64,000 bases of DNA from Sebastes aleutianus (taxonomy: Eukaryota; Chordata; Actinopteri; Perciformes; Sebastidae). Shown in pieces: positions 32,864 to 44,004 of this stretch (positions are counted from its first letter, which is position 1; each line of letters opens with the position of its first letter). The position numbers were made by a program, and so were the translations under genes. Where the stretch lies: NCBI GenBank assembly GCA_916700875.1, contig CAKAKS010000001.1, positions 10,665,741 through 10,729,740 of the forward strand. The letters run 5' to 3'. Under the pieces are notes generated by a model that made no database searches, was not told the DNA's origin, and worked only from the letters and a program-made list of their open reading frames with translations.

Positions 32864-33843
32864 GGACAATAGTACAATGTGTCACACAGTATATAGCTTT
32901 TTTACCCACTGCGTTGGGCTCAGCTATGTCGTTAATTTTAGCTACAGCTACTGAACAGCGTACAATGATTCAGCAGGTAAGAGGACTTCGGTGTCTTTCA
33001 AAAGGTTACTTAAAAGGTTTTGTGGGGAAATGACCTGTTAGTTAACTTACCATAAATGATGATATTGTTCGGGTTGGGCCGGTGTAAAAATGTTTACCAG
33101 TTTGATATTAAGCCAAACACTGGACTGGTACACCAAATTTTACCACTAGATGTTGAACTTGACTCCGCAGTGCTCCCAAGTGGAACATAATGAAACTGAG
33201 AGCCGATGAATGAGAGTGTTAAGACTCCAGTCCACATGGTGGCGGTAATGCAACAAAAAACACTAAATGATAATAATAAGAGTGGCCACTTTACACGTTG
33301 CCTCGTCTATGTTTTTCGTCAGTTGCAAATCTAAAATGTTGCCTATTGTTTTCTTTGAGACTGACTCTGCCATGTCTCGTCTTGTCACCCTAAATAACAC
33401 ATGAACTTTCTAGCAAACAAATGCAACGTAAGCCGTGCGCATCGTCCTCCCTCCAACCTCTACTGGAATTTGATGTCCTTTATCTTGGCTTGGCAGTAAA
33501 TTGAACATAGCCAGACACTAGTGGCTCTGTTAGTCCATTTATAAACAAACAGAATATTATGTGGACGCCTTGGTAGCAGAGTGGTTACAATGCATACCAC
33601 ATTACTGCAACGTCATTTCCTCTAATATCGTAAATCATATCGCAATTGCCATATCAGTAAAAATAATCGCAATTAGATATTTTTTTCAAAATCGTTCAGC
33701 CCAAATGTGAAGTCAATCGGATGAACGGTTGTAGAGAAAATCAAAGGACAGACGGAAAGAGACTCCTTCCATTTTAGTTAGTTAGATGTCAACACACTAT
33801 GCTAATTGTGTTGGAGCTAACTCAAATTTACAAAAATAAGTAA
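32864..33843. other. Intronic sequence with weak repeat remnants
   Basis: The phrase TGGTAGCAGAGTGGTTACAA (33573-33592) resembles a tRNA-type A box and may be a SINE scrap. CGTAAATCATATCGCAATTG and TTTCAAAATCGTTCAGCCCA (33630-33705) look like the end of a TIR element. No gene is supported. Confidence 0.4.
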
Positions 33844-34060
33844 ATAGGGCTTCAACTAACGAGTATATTTATTATTGATTAATTAGCCAATTAACCAGCC
33901 AATTATTTTCTCAATTATCCAGTTAATCATTTGGTCAAATGTCAGAAAATAATGGAAAATTCCCATGTCTTAATATTGCTTTTCTTTTGTCGTCCAGTCC
34001 AAAACCCAGAGATATTCAGAAGATTTTTTTATATTATGAATGTAAACATGGTGACAAAAT
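33844..34060 (+). mobile_element. Family E element, 3' truncated
   Basis: Starts AGGGCTTCAACTAACGAGTA, with CAGCCAATTATTTTCTCAAT and GTCCAAAACCCAGAGATATT in family order. It ends after the middle of the family. Confidence 0.75.
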
Positions 34061-35309
34061 GCACACAGAAGAATAATGTATGTAAATGTAAATATACTAA
34101 TATGTATCTCAGCATGTTTGTTTGAGTGTTAGACGTTTGCAGTATTTGAATATGTTTTGTAGGTAGAACTCTACCTTTTCTCCCCGAGGCTTTTTTTCTT
34201 CACCTTTTCTATTACACAGAATCATTCTTGTGGCACGGAGATTTCTGTCCTGTGTGTTATCAGGAGGCTTTGGACTCCTGCATCCTTTGTTTTTTTTTAT
34301 TTTTTACTGTTGGCAGTCCAGAAATTTAAGCTCACTCTGCTCATTGTTAGTCGCTCTGTACAAGAGCCTCAGCTAAATGCCTAACATATGAAATGTAAAT
34401 GTGACCGCCAGTGGCCTTACGCTGAAATAATCTTTGCTTGCAGCCCTGTGAAAAGCGCATATATATGTAGTTATCGCCACGCAGGTCAGAACAGCTCTGA
34501 CCAGCGGAGATGTGAGGGTGTGGGGAGGTGGAGAGTGGTTACCAGTGGTCATCCATACACGTTGCAGGAAGAGTTACAATAAAACAAAAGGTCGAAACAG
34601 TTTTCAGCGGAACAAAGTCTCTTCAGACAGTTTCACTAAGTAGAACAAAATGTTTAAAAACTTCTCAGTATGGATTCTGGATGTGAATCCTGAGGCTAAA
34701 GTGATGTAATGTAAAAAGATTTGTGCTTATTATTATAGAGCCTATTATAGCTCTACAGTATCACACATTTCTCATGGTGTTTCTAAACTAAAAAGAGAAT
34801 ATTTGTATCTTTAAACATACTAAGCGAATGAAAAAGGCTTAAAAGTCTTTATATTTGTGGTTTATTATACAGCTACAGCATGTAAATTAACATATTTGAG
34901 GTTAAAATGTTTATTTATTATTCCATTAAAACAATCCACAGACACACTTTCTGTATAAGTGTAAGAACTCAAATCCTTGTTGAAACTGAATTATATTTTT
35001 TGAGTCATACAGTAGCTTATACGATAATTACAAGAAAACAATCATTTCACTCCAGTCTGAGGTGCTCTAATTTCATAACGTTCAGCAGAGGAAAAATAAG
35101 AAAAGCCAATTTACCTAATCTGTTATTGCATGGACCTGTGTTAGGTGTTTTGTAACTCGTCTCCAGCTGGTTTTCATTGTGGCCTCTCAGAGGAAATAGA
35201 TCATATTGGAAATGCCTGCGTGTTAATTGTTGGAGGACGAACGCTTAATGCATTTTATGTCCTCCTCGAGTCTCCAGTCCTTTATGCCAAAGTCAGTTTT
35301 GATCCTTAA
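34061..35309. other. Intronic sequence with no supported gene
   Basis: AT-rich unique sequence. Frames up to 82 codons have no known domain, and I see no repeat boundary. Confidence 0.5.
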
Positions 35310-35790
35310 CGAGGGCTGATTAATTAGTCGATAGACAGAAAGCTCATCGTCAACTTTGATAATCGATGAAGTCATTTATCAAGCAAAAACATTCACTCTA
35401 TCCTGCTTCTCAAAATGTGAGGATGTGCTGCTTTTCTGTGCTATATGTTTGTAATTGTAAAAAGTGTTATCTTTTCCTGGTTTTAAAGGCTGCGTTACAG
35501 GGATGTGATTTTCTGAACTTACCAGACTGTTCTATGATTTGCCTTTACCCACTTACTAAGATGTCACACACATTACTAATGATTGTTTATCAAAAATCTG
35601 ATTTTGTAAATATTTAGTGAAAGCACCAAAAGTCAACCCTACAATAGCGTTGCAATATAGATATCAAGGTATTTGGTGAAATTACGATATTTTTCTCCAT
35701 ATCGCCCAGCCCTATTAGTGGGACAAAATAAGTTATTTTGAGACGTCACCTCATGTTCAGGGAAATTTGAATGACCATTTTTGCACTGAG
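35310..35790 (-). mobile_element. Family E element, reverse, interrupted by a D fragment
   Basis: Left E part 35310-35460 (GATTAATTAGTCGATAGACA, then TGAGGATGTGCTGCTTTTCT). Right E part 35715-35790 (GGGACAAAATAAGTTATTTT, then GAGACGTCACCTCATGTTCA, then GAAATTTGAATGACCATTTT). The piece between them is a D element ending CGCCCAGCCCTA. Confidence 0.68.
35461..35714. mobile_element. Family D element, truncated
   Basis: TATCTTTTCCTGGTTTTAAA, then TTCTGAACTTACCAGACTGT, then TTGCCTTTACCCACTTACTA, then AAAGCACCAAAAGTCAACCC, and ends CTCCATATCGCCCAGCCCTA. It is colinear with 41330-41537 plus 41936-41997. Confidence 0.78.
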
Positions 35791-35912
35791 ACAAAAGACT
35801 GAAGCTTTTGAAAGTGTGAAGAGAACGTCTTCCACGCTACAGTATATTTTCCTAATAATTGTGTGATTCAAACCATCAACCTTATGGGCACAAGCCTGTT
35901 TCACTAACCACC

Positions 35913-36399
35913 ATTATGCTGCATTCACATGGAATCAGGCAGGCGGTATAGACGGCAGACGGACATCACCTTCTGGACGGCACGGGAAAAAACAAACAAA
36001 CAGTCCGACGGAATGGCAGGGCGTCAAAATGAAACACGCATGAAGATATGTTGCTACGGTGATGGAATAAAATATATTAAATAAAATTATTTTCTGTCTA
36101 CTATTTTATGTAATTATTCTAGTAATGCATGTAGCTATAAAAATGCAGCTTTTTCTTAATTATCTGTTGCAAAGTTGAACAACTTTATACGGTGTGAGGG
36201 AGCTACGTAACATCTGGTTGTAAATTCCGTTGCGTAGGACGGCAAAATGTTAAAATATTTTAACTTTGCCGTCTACTGTTACCGTTACGGGTATTCTCTG
36301 CCGGCCTCACCTAGTTTTACTGTCCTGCTCCCGACCACTAACATGATATCCGGTTTGCCGTCTACCGTCTGCCTGATTCCATGTAAATGAAGCATTAAT
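35913..36399. mobile_element. Family L element with about 47-bp TIRs
   Basis: The left arm begins ATTATGCTGCATTCACATGG, then AATCAGGCAGGCGGTA. The right arm ends CCGTCTGCCTGATTCCATGT, then AAATGAAGCATTAAT. The arms pair at roughly nine of ten positions over 47 bp. The interior holds CAGTCCGACGGAATGGCAGG and a second GACGG/CCGTC-rich zone. 487 bp, non-coding. Confidence 0.82.
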
Positions 36400-36483
36400 C
36401 CTACTCTTGCTTTAAACCATGATAAATCCACCTCACTCTGGCTTTAGACTGTATCTCATAAAGTGCTGAAACCATTAGTAGAT

Positions 36484-37236
36484 TAAGCAATTGGTTTTCA
36501 ACAGAAAATTAGTCATTGAATTGTGGACTGATTAATTGTTTAACTCAATTATCAAGAAAAAAAAATGCCAATCATTCACTCAGTCTGCCTTCCCAAACAA
36601 CAGGATTTTGTTGCTTTTCTCTGTTTAAAGGAATAGCGTGTAACATTTCAGGAGATCTATTAGCAGAAATGGAATATAATATGCATAACTATGTTTTCTA
36701 TAGTGTATAATCACCTGAAACTAAGAATCGTTGTGTTTTTGTTAGCTTAGAATGAGACGTTTATATCTACACAGGGAGCAGGTCCTCTTCACGTTGTCCG
36801 TCATGTCCAGAAAGGACAAACCAAAGACTGGCTCTAGCGAGAGCCTTTAGTGTTTTTACCTTACCTGAAGGCCACTGTAGTTCTCCAACATGCTTGTGAA
36901 ACTGCAGTAACTTGAGCCGCAGAGTGCAAAACTGTACCGTTGCTCCTAACGTAATGTGATTATGTTAAAGATGGCCTCTGAGCGAGGAAAACGGCGTTAG
37001 AGCGGTTTTGCACTCGGCGGCTCACGTTACCACAGTTTTAGAAAGTGAAGAGTGAGTGGAGGGGTACTCAGTATGTTGCAGTCTGCAACCACACCACTAG
37101 ATGCCACCAAATCCTACACACTGCACCTTTAATACATCGTAAACTGAATATTTTTGCAATTTGAAGACTCCAACTTGGGCTTGGGAACTAACTGATAACT
37201 GACTGATAATCAAAATGATAAGTAGTTGCTAACTTA
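36484..37236 (-). mobile_element. Family E element, reverse, split by a B element
   Basis: Left E 36484-36624 (GACTGATTAATTGTTTAACT, then AGGATTTTGTTGCTTTTCTC). Right E 37133-37236 (TCGTAAACTGAATATTTTTG, then ACTGATAATCAAAATGATAA). Joined without the insert and with one TTAA, they read as an ordinary E copy. Confidence 0.8.
36625..37132. mobile_element. Family B element, full length, TTAA ends, internal hairpin
   Basis: Flanking TTAA at 36625-36628 and 37129-37132. Terminal repeats TTAAAGGAATAGCGTGT and ACACACTGCACCTTTAA are inverted and imperfect. An internal foldback pairs 36898-36940 with 37001-37040 (core GAGCCGCAGAGTGCAAAAC against GTTTTGCACTCGGCGGCTC). The interior frame has no transposase. 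This is the most complete of three copies. Confidence 0.85.
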
Positions 37237-37429
37237 ATCTAAAATGCAGGGTATTTTTCATTGGCAGCTGTGGCTAGTTTATCCCCAAATTTAACAGTAA
37301 TTTTACTGTTCTACCAGCAAACTAGCAAACAAAATCCTTCAAATGACAGTTTGGTGAAATGGCAGATATTATGACAGTCATAAGAGCCGGAGCATGTGTC
37401 TGCTGTCTGAATAATTCCCCACCCTGTGT

Positions 37430-38300
37430 CACTAATGAAAAGCAAACTTCACCAGATCGTCTGTTGTGTCTAATTGTAATCTACATGTATCAGTAACAAT
37501 AACCATGTCAGAGGACGACATAAGCAGCTTATCCAGACAGATTGCATTATTTCTTGCCTCGCCTTGTTCTTGCAAAGATTTGAAGAGCACTAAATGTGAG
37601 CACTGAGAATTTGTGGTCTCCAGCATGTCATAATATTTTATAGCGTCTCTGGAAATAAAACATATTAAAGCCTCGTACTGCTACGACAGTATATTGCTTT
37701 GATAGAAGTTAATATTTTTAATGTGTGCATCGTGTTTCATCTGTGGAGGGAGAGTATTTTGGTGCATTTTTGTGTAACCCTGTACGTGAGTAAAACAATT
37801 CTCCATCTGTGCAGGCCAATTATTGTTTTCTACACCGAATATTCAGAAACTCTATCTAATTATACCCCCAATTGCCATGGCCTTAACATTCGCCCCAGTA
37901 CCTTGTCTGGCTCTGCAATCTATGAGGCATCTGATGAAAGCTGCACTCCATGATGCAATCAAAGAGCAAGGCTCATTTTAGAAGTAGCTAGTTCAAACAA
38001 GAGAGGGAAAACTCTGCGTGTTTAGTGGGCTGATTCAGGGCAAACTGCGAAAGTGATTCACAACACATTTACAATTCATCTAGTTATTCTTGCATTGCAG
38101 CACGCAATAATTGCAGCGATAAAATGACCACCGCTAATAATCTTTAAGCAAGCATGAGGACTTAATGAGGAGGAGGAAAACACAGGGAAACAGCTTTAAT
38201 ACGTGTGAAGGGACGAGCCAAACTGCCTCCGCCGTGAGGTATAAGCTTAACAAGGGACTCGCTTGGCGCTATGAATTAAAACCGGGACGTTTCTAATCAA
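37430..38300. promoter_or_regulatory. Candidate conserved non-coding (enhancer-like) block
   Basis: About 870 bp without repeat hallmarks. It contains GGCCAATTATTGTTTTCTAC (near 37814; adjacent homeodomain- and SOX-type cores), CTAATTGTAATC (near 37469), CACGCAATAATTGCAGCG (near 38101) and GCTAATAATCTTTAAGC. Frames are short. Placement in the large second intron of a developmental co-regulator makes enhancers plausible, but this is inference. Confidence 0.33.
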
Positions 38301-40020
38301 TAAACACATCATGTTTTGTATATTTTCTTATGCCAGTCTTGCACATAACAACAACATAATAATTAGCAGTTTTAGCAAATCATAGTTTAGTCTGATTGTA
38401 TCTGAAAATATCCTTCTTATACATATATTAAAACATTACTTGAAACAGATTTTAGTCCAATGAAACACACTTATGACATTTTGACATTTTCAGTTTATTT
38501 TGTGCGTCTGTCTTGTATTTAGCAAAAGACATAATGTGCTGTTACATATACAACCCTGTCTCCTAAAAATTACGTTCGAATACAACTAATCTGTATTTTC
38601 AATTATGTTTGGAGGGAAACATATTTTGTCGCAGAGTATGTTTGTCTTTGACATATCACAAATACCGTGGAAGGCCACAGCAAGTGGCGTAGTACAACGT
38701 GCCACGCGCATAGCAGGTGACGTAGTATATCGAGCGACCGTTAATGAAAGTTACGTGGTAAAATAACGAGTATAACAAGTGAGAAAATCCAAGTCAAACT
38801 TTCCCCCAGGAGATTCACTTACTTAGTCATTTTAAGTCAAACCATGATGTTTTTTTTTACTAAACCTAACCCAGTAGTTTTGTTGCCGAAACCCAACAAA
38901 GTGGTGTTGTTAACCACATGTTTAAAACGGTTTAAAACTGCAACTGTAATCCAGGAGAAAATATGTTTCCCTTAAAAAACCTAATTTAGAATGCAGTTTA
39001 GTTGTATGGAAACGCAGTATTGTAGGAGAGCATTGATATGTCCAGCCCATTCGCACGAAAAGGCTCATAAAAGCCACGATAATGCGCAAGGCATTTAGTG
39101 CGCAATAAGTACGCCTTTCTTGATTTCCGTGTGTCATTTGTACACCATGTATCCTGTACTGACTGCAATGTAAAAGCATCTGCGTATAAATGCTGTGTAA
39201 GAGTTAGAGATAATGTATAAAATGCAAAAAAGATCACTTATGGTGGGAAGGTGCAGGTGGATGGGTTGAACAAACACCGGACTTTTAACCAGCAGACCCG
39301 TGTTCGAGACACATTCGTTGTTGACCGGTGTTTTGTTTTGTAAGTTATGTTAGTGATGTGCTTTCTGTAGTTGTGTGACGTTTTTTCCGTACATATTTTA
39401 CTTACTTTACTTACTTATTATGACGTTTTTCCTTACCCTAACTAAGTGGGTTTTCTCGCCTGAATCTAACTGTGGACAAACCAGCGTACAAATCACGTGC
39501 GAAAAGGCTAAAATACGCACTCATGACATGTGGAGTGTCCATGTAATGTTGTGCCATTTATACTTCCTTCCTCTGAGACTTTGTTGACGTATCAGGGGTA
39601 TACTCTACAGGAAAACAGGATTGACACAATAAATGTGCCGTAAAATGAAAACGATGCACTAAAAGAGGCTGAAAAGCTGCAGGATTGCACGAACCTCTTT
39701 GTGGTTGCATCAGTACAAATGACCCTCTTTCACATCACGTGTAGTCACGTGACTTCATATAAATAAAAGCATTATTAATTTGTACACAGCATAGCCCTCA
39801 TATAATCGCGTCTTCAACACAACACTTCAGCTCATTCCCAAAGGCATCATAATATTATTGATGTCCAGTGTGTCCTTTTTATTATGATGTTAGTCTGAGT
39901 CAAGACCTCTACATATCTTAATGATATTACCAGCCAGTCTCTATTAAACCCAGTACACCTTGACCCCTATACATAATCTAAATGATGTTTACAGACAGAG
40001 TTAGTATACAGTATTTGTGT
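38301..40020. other. Intronic sequence with F-related phrases
   Basis: The stretch 38560-39620 has scattered F-like phrases: AAACCATGATG, then TAAACCTAACCCAGTAGTTT and GTTGCCGAAACCCAAC (38840-38900), then GGTGGGAAGGTGCAGGTGGA and a TTTTAACCAGCAGACCCGTG segment (39240-39305). It appears to be diverged relatives of F, or two of them. No gene supported. Confidence 0.45.
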
Positions 40021-40620
40021 GAAAGGACCTGAATGGAGGTCTGAGATGGGAGGATAAGTCTAGCGCTGTGATCTGACTCCCTTTCTGTTGAATAAAAGAT
40101 TGACAGCGGAGGGCTGGGGAGGGCTTGTTGGAGGGAGGCTGTGTTATTGAATTGGGTGGTGGAATGAAGAGAAGGAGAGGTGGAGTTCCAAATGAAGGTA
40201 TGGGAGTGGTGCAGTGTCGGGCCTGCCTGTCTGTCTGTGTGCGTGTATCTATGCCTCCGTATCTTATTGCCAGTGTGTTTTCTCTGCTCGAGCGATGGCG
40301 AATGTTTGTGTGTGAATGTGTAAGTGAATGTGTGTGTGAGAGTTAAAGGGGGGTGCTTCTGTGGAGGGGGGTTGTTTTGAAAGGAGGAGAGGGGGTCGGT
40401 GGTGGTGGTGGTGGTGTGCGAGGCTGCTTTACAGAGAGATGGATAGGATGGATTGAAGGTGTAGAGCGGTGATTGGCAGGCGGGATGATGCGGCCCTGGC
40501 TCAGCTGCAGCGCTGAGATGTAGGCTGCTGCTGATTGACAGTCGGGCCGAGCCTGGGAACCTCAGCGCTGGATCGGCCACAAAGACAGACAGACAGAGAC
40601 AGAAAGAAATTATAGATTTA
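40021..40620. other. GT/GA-rich intronic block with a (GGT)n run
   Basis: The plus strand is purine- and G-rich. GGT triplets run about 40395-40417. The minus strand stays open for 237 codons (39978-40691) but the product is low-complexity Thr/Pro/His/Ser with no domain. The segment 40460-40590 (GCGGTGATTGGCAGGCGGGA, then GGCTGCTGCTGATTGACAGT) is balanced and unique, and is a candidate conserved element. Confidence 0.45.
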
Positions 40621-41255
40621 AACCAAAAATATATAGCAGCCACAACATTTTGCTTGCTGTTCTCTGTTCCTGGATAGTTCCACACTGCCATCTATTGTAA
40701 ACTACACTTGTGGTATTTTCATGATATTTCTGACATATGTGCTAATCAAGCTCCTATATGTGTTTAACTGTGTTGGGCAAAAGGGAGGACGATGAAGAGA
40801 GAAATGTATTTGATTGAATGACAGCAAACACTTCAGAGAAACGAACAATGAGTCATGAGGAGAGCACGGGGAGGGCGTAGAAATCTATTAAATGTCTGTG
40901 AGCAGGCAAAATAATGAAAGTGGTGTGCACTATCTGAATAACAAACTTTCGTCCTTTACGATAGCTTAAAGTGCAACTAATGTTTTATTTTCATTGTTCA
41001 TCATTTTTTATATAAATATATAAATATATATATATATATTTTTTTTCCATTAAGAAATATTTTTTTTACTTTATAAAATGCGAAACATTTTGAAAAATGC
41101 CCATCACAACCTCCCAGAGCCAAAGGTGATGACTTGAGATTACTAGTTTTGTCCACAACAGAAGAAGAATAAGTAGGAGAAGGAGAAGGAGAAGGAGTTT
41201 TTGCTTGATAAAATGCATGATTAAGCAATTATCAAAATTGTTATTATTATTTTTT

Positions 41256-41997
41256 TAGGCCTGGGCAATGTATTGAGATATGAGACTAGATATCGTCTTG
41301 GATTTTGGATATCGCAATAAGGCATAAATGTTGTCTTTTCCTGGTTTTAAAGGCTGCATTACAGTAAAGTGATGTAATTTTCTGAACTTACCTGACTGTT
41401 CTGGCTGTTATTTGCCTTTACCCACTACGTCATTATATCCACATTACTGATGATTGTGTCAAAAATCTCATTGTGTGAATATTTTGTAAAAGCACCAATG
41501 GTCAAATCTACAATACCATCGCAATATTGATATTGAGTAGGGCTGTCAAAGTTAACGCGATAATAACGAATTAACGCAATTGATCTTTCAGAGGTTGTAG
41601 CAGGCTCAGTTTTAAGGCTAGAGTGAAGATACTGGTATCATATGAAACTAAGAAACCTAATAAATCCATTGGTACCAACCATGTCGTACTAGCTTGTCGT
41701 GAAGAAGGCTAAATAACGCTCCAAACTTGTGCAGAATTTTGGCGTGGAAAAACTGTCATGGCCATTTTCAAAGGGGTCCCTTGACCTCTGACTTCAAGAT
41801 ATGTGAATGATAATGGGTTCTACGGATACCCACGAGTCTCCCCTTTACATACAGTACATGCCCACTTTATGATAATCACATGCAGTTTGGGGCAAGTCAT
41901 AGTCAAGTCAGCGAACTGACACACTGACAGCTGTTCATTTGTGATTCATTTGGCAAAAATATTGTGATATTTTATTTGTCCATATTGCCCAGACCTA
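41256..41997. mobile_element. Family D element split by a C element
   Basis: Left end TAGGCCTGGGCAATGTATTG and right end CATATTGCCCAGACCTA are inverted repeats (TAGGYCTGGGCAAT). The interior left has AGATATCGTCTTGGATTTTG and TCTTTTCCTGGTTTTAAAGG. D sequence resumes after the C insert at GCAAAAATATTGTGATATTT. Confidence 0.83.
41538..41935. mobile_element. Family C element, truncated at its right, inside D
   Basis: Starts TAGGGCTGTCAAAGTTAACG, then GCAGGCTCAGTTTTAAGGCT, then TCAAAGGGGTCCCTTGACCT, then GTTTGGGGCAAGTCATAGTC, and stops after CACACTGACAGCTGTT. In C copy 21425 this is the reverse-complement order, so here it is inverted. It lacks the second terminus. Confidence 0.82.
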
Positions 41998-42035
41998 TTT
42001 TATGTCAATCAACTAATCAACAAACTTTCACAGCT

Positions 42036-43498
42036 ATTTAATATATATTTTAATAGCTATTTGATTCTTGTTAGATTGCTGTCTTTTAATTCTCAGATTG
42101 ATTTATAAAATATTGGACCTCTTTTAAGGAGGAAAGCCTTGAGAGTTCGTTGACACCAGAAAAGGTTCAAAAGGATGCTGATTGGTGAGGTCGCAGCATG
42201 AAGGTGTTTCACTTCATACTGGTGTCCACGAAGCTCCTTTTAAATAAGTTAATTACTTTTTCCCATTGCTTGGTGATTTAAGTTGTGTGTCTCTAACCCT
42301 GCGTTGTGCAACTTTGTGCTCTGGCCTTGGATACAGGCGGCTTCTGAATGAGCGCGGGGCTGTAAACACTAGCTTTGTGAAGCTCACGGCACACAGGTTT
42401 TGATGAGGCTGTGTGACAGTCTGAGGTGCTCATTTCATCCTGTGGTAACACAAAAAAAGTCTTTGTCTGTCTCCGTCAGTAAGTTTTGACCTAGAGGTCC
42501 ACGCAGGACTGTTTTTTTCTGACCATTACCGGTTTCTCCCCCTGATCCACGATCCCACTTCTGTCTGCACACTCTGAAATCCTGTCCGCCCCGTCCTGCA
42601 GAGAGAATGAGATGCATCTAGCTCTGATAGATGTTTTATAAATCAAAAGAAATGCCATTACAGTTACTCAACTATCTAATAAGCCACCTTCACAAGACGT
42701 GAACTGAAAATAAGCCTTCATACGTGCCCTTAAATGGAAAAAAACAGACAAATAAAAAAACAGCTTCAATTTGAGACATGAAGAAAGTGGATATAAAAGT
42801 TATGGATCATGTCCCTGTCTCTCTTATAGTTTATGTAGTTTCCCGTAGCAACCAATACAAAGAAGATACTGGAAGGTCAGACGTCAGAGCAGCACTGTTG
42901 CTATTTACAGATGTGATTTAGGAGAGATGGCAAGTTCATATAAGTGGTATTGATCTTTAAAGAAAATGTACAGTATGTAACCAAGTACAGATCAATCTAG
43001 AAAGCGAGGCAAACTAAACTAAAACTTCTGTTCATTTGGTGTAATCTTATTAATAATGTTAATGATAGTGACTTTTTTAAAATTATTGTGTCATGTATAC
43101 AAATATGCCCAGCCTGGATAGATTTATTACAAGTAAATATAAACCTGATCCAGAATATTTTAAAATGTTCGCATGAATATTCACATAACTTACATAATCA
43201 GATTTTTAGATTTTCATATCTACAACATTTACAGGATGTGGGCGAAACTCAAACTATTGAGTTGCACAGTTTGCAGCAAGTTTGAGAGCAAGGCGGATAA
43301 AACAAGGTCGTTTTAAGGTGCGCCAAGTTCCCGAAAAATGATGCTGTAGTGCCACAACAAGAGCCGATGGCATCTTGCTTCCATGGCAACTAAGAAGGCT
43401 GCCGGTGTTTGTACGAATCATGAACATTGAGGCAGGTCAGGTAATCGCAAAACTGATTACCGTAGTGTGTCATGTTTCAAAAAATGCGCAGCCATTCA
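42036..43498. other. Intronic sequence with no supported gene
   Basis: Unique sequence. Nothing beyond short frames and faint repeat phrases (GGTGCGCCAAGTTCCCGAAA, 43319) is visible. Confidence 0.5.
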
Positions 43499-44004
43499 CT
43501 GCAGTTGTGGAAGAAGTACTCGGAACCTTTACTTAAGTAAAAGTAGTAATACAACAGTGTAGAAATACTCCTGTTACAAGTCCTGCATTCAAAATCGTAC
43601 TTGAGTCAAAGTAAAAACGTATTAAAATCAAAATATACTTAAAGTATCAAAAGTAAAAGTACTTATTATTATTATGCAGAATGGCCCATGTAAGAATAAT
43701 ATATATTATTGGATTATAATTATTGAGGCATTACTTTATACATCACATTAATTTTGCAGCTGGCACATTTAAAGTCTTGGCAGTTTAATCTACAATAATA
43801 TATCATCATTTATTAGTTGATTCAGATAATTAATACAAAATATAAATCTGTAAAGAAACTAAAGCTGTCAAATAAATGTAGTGCAGTAAAAAGTACAATA
43901 TTTCCCTCTGAGCTGTACTACTGAAATACTCAAGTTAGGTACAAGTACCTCAAATTTGTAATTAAGTAGAGTACTTGAGTAAACGTTGCATTACAGCACA
44001 CTGT
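43499..44004 (+). mobile_element. Family G element
   Basis: Starts ACTGCAGTTGTGGAAGAAGT, then CCTTTACTTAAGTAAAAGTA. It ends GTAATTAAGTAGAGTACTTG, then AGTAAACGTTGC. The subterminal TTTACTTAAGTAAAAG and AAGTAGAGTACTTGAGTAAA pair as inverted repeats. A fragment is at 23995-24075. It resembles a common teleost dispersed element; the name was not checked. Confidence 0.72.

Larger units (their letters stand above)
40966..42035 (+). mobile_element. Family E element at the outside of a three-level nest
   Basis: Left E 40966-41255 (AAAGTGCAACTAATG, then CCCATCACAACCTCCCAGAG, then GCAATTATCAAAATTGTT). Right E 41998-42035 (GTCAATCAACTAATCAACAA, ending TTTCACAGCT). The piece between is a D element that itself contains a C element. 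The left part includes a (TA)n run (41013-41039) and AGAAGGAGAAGGAG repeats. Confidence 0.78.

Noticed and set aside
39978..40691. 237-codon minus-strand open frame
   Set aside because: Low-complexity Thr/Pro/His/Ser peptide opposite a GT/GA-rich stretch, with no domain or splice context. Composition explains it.
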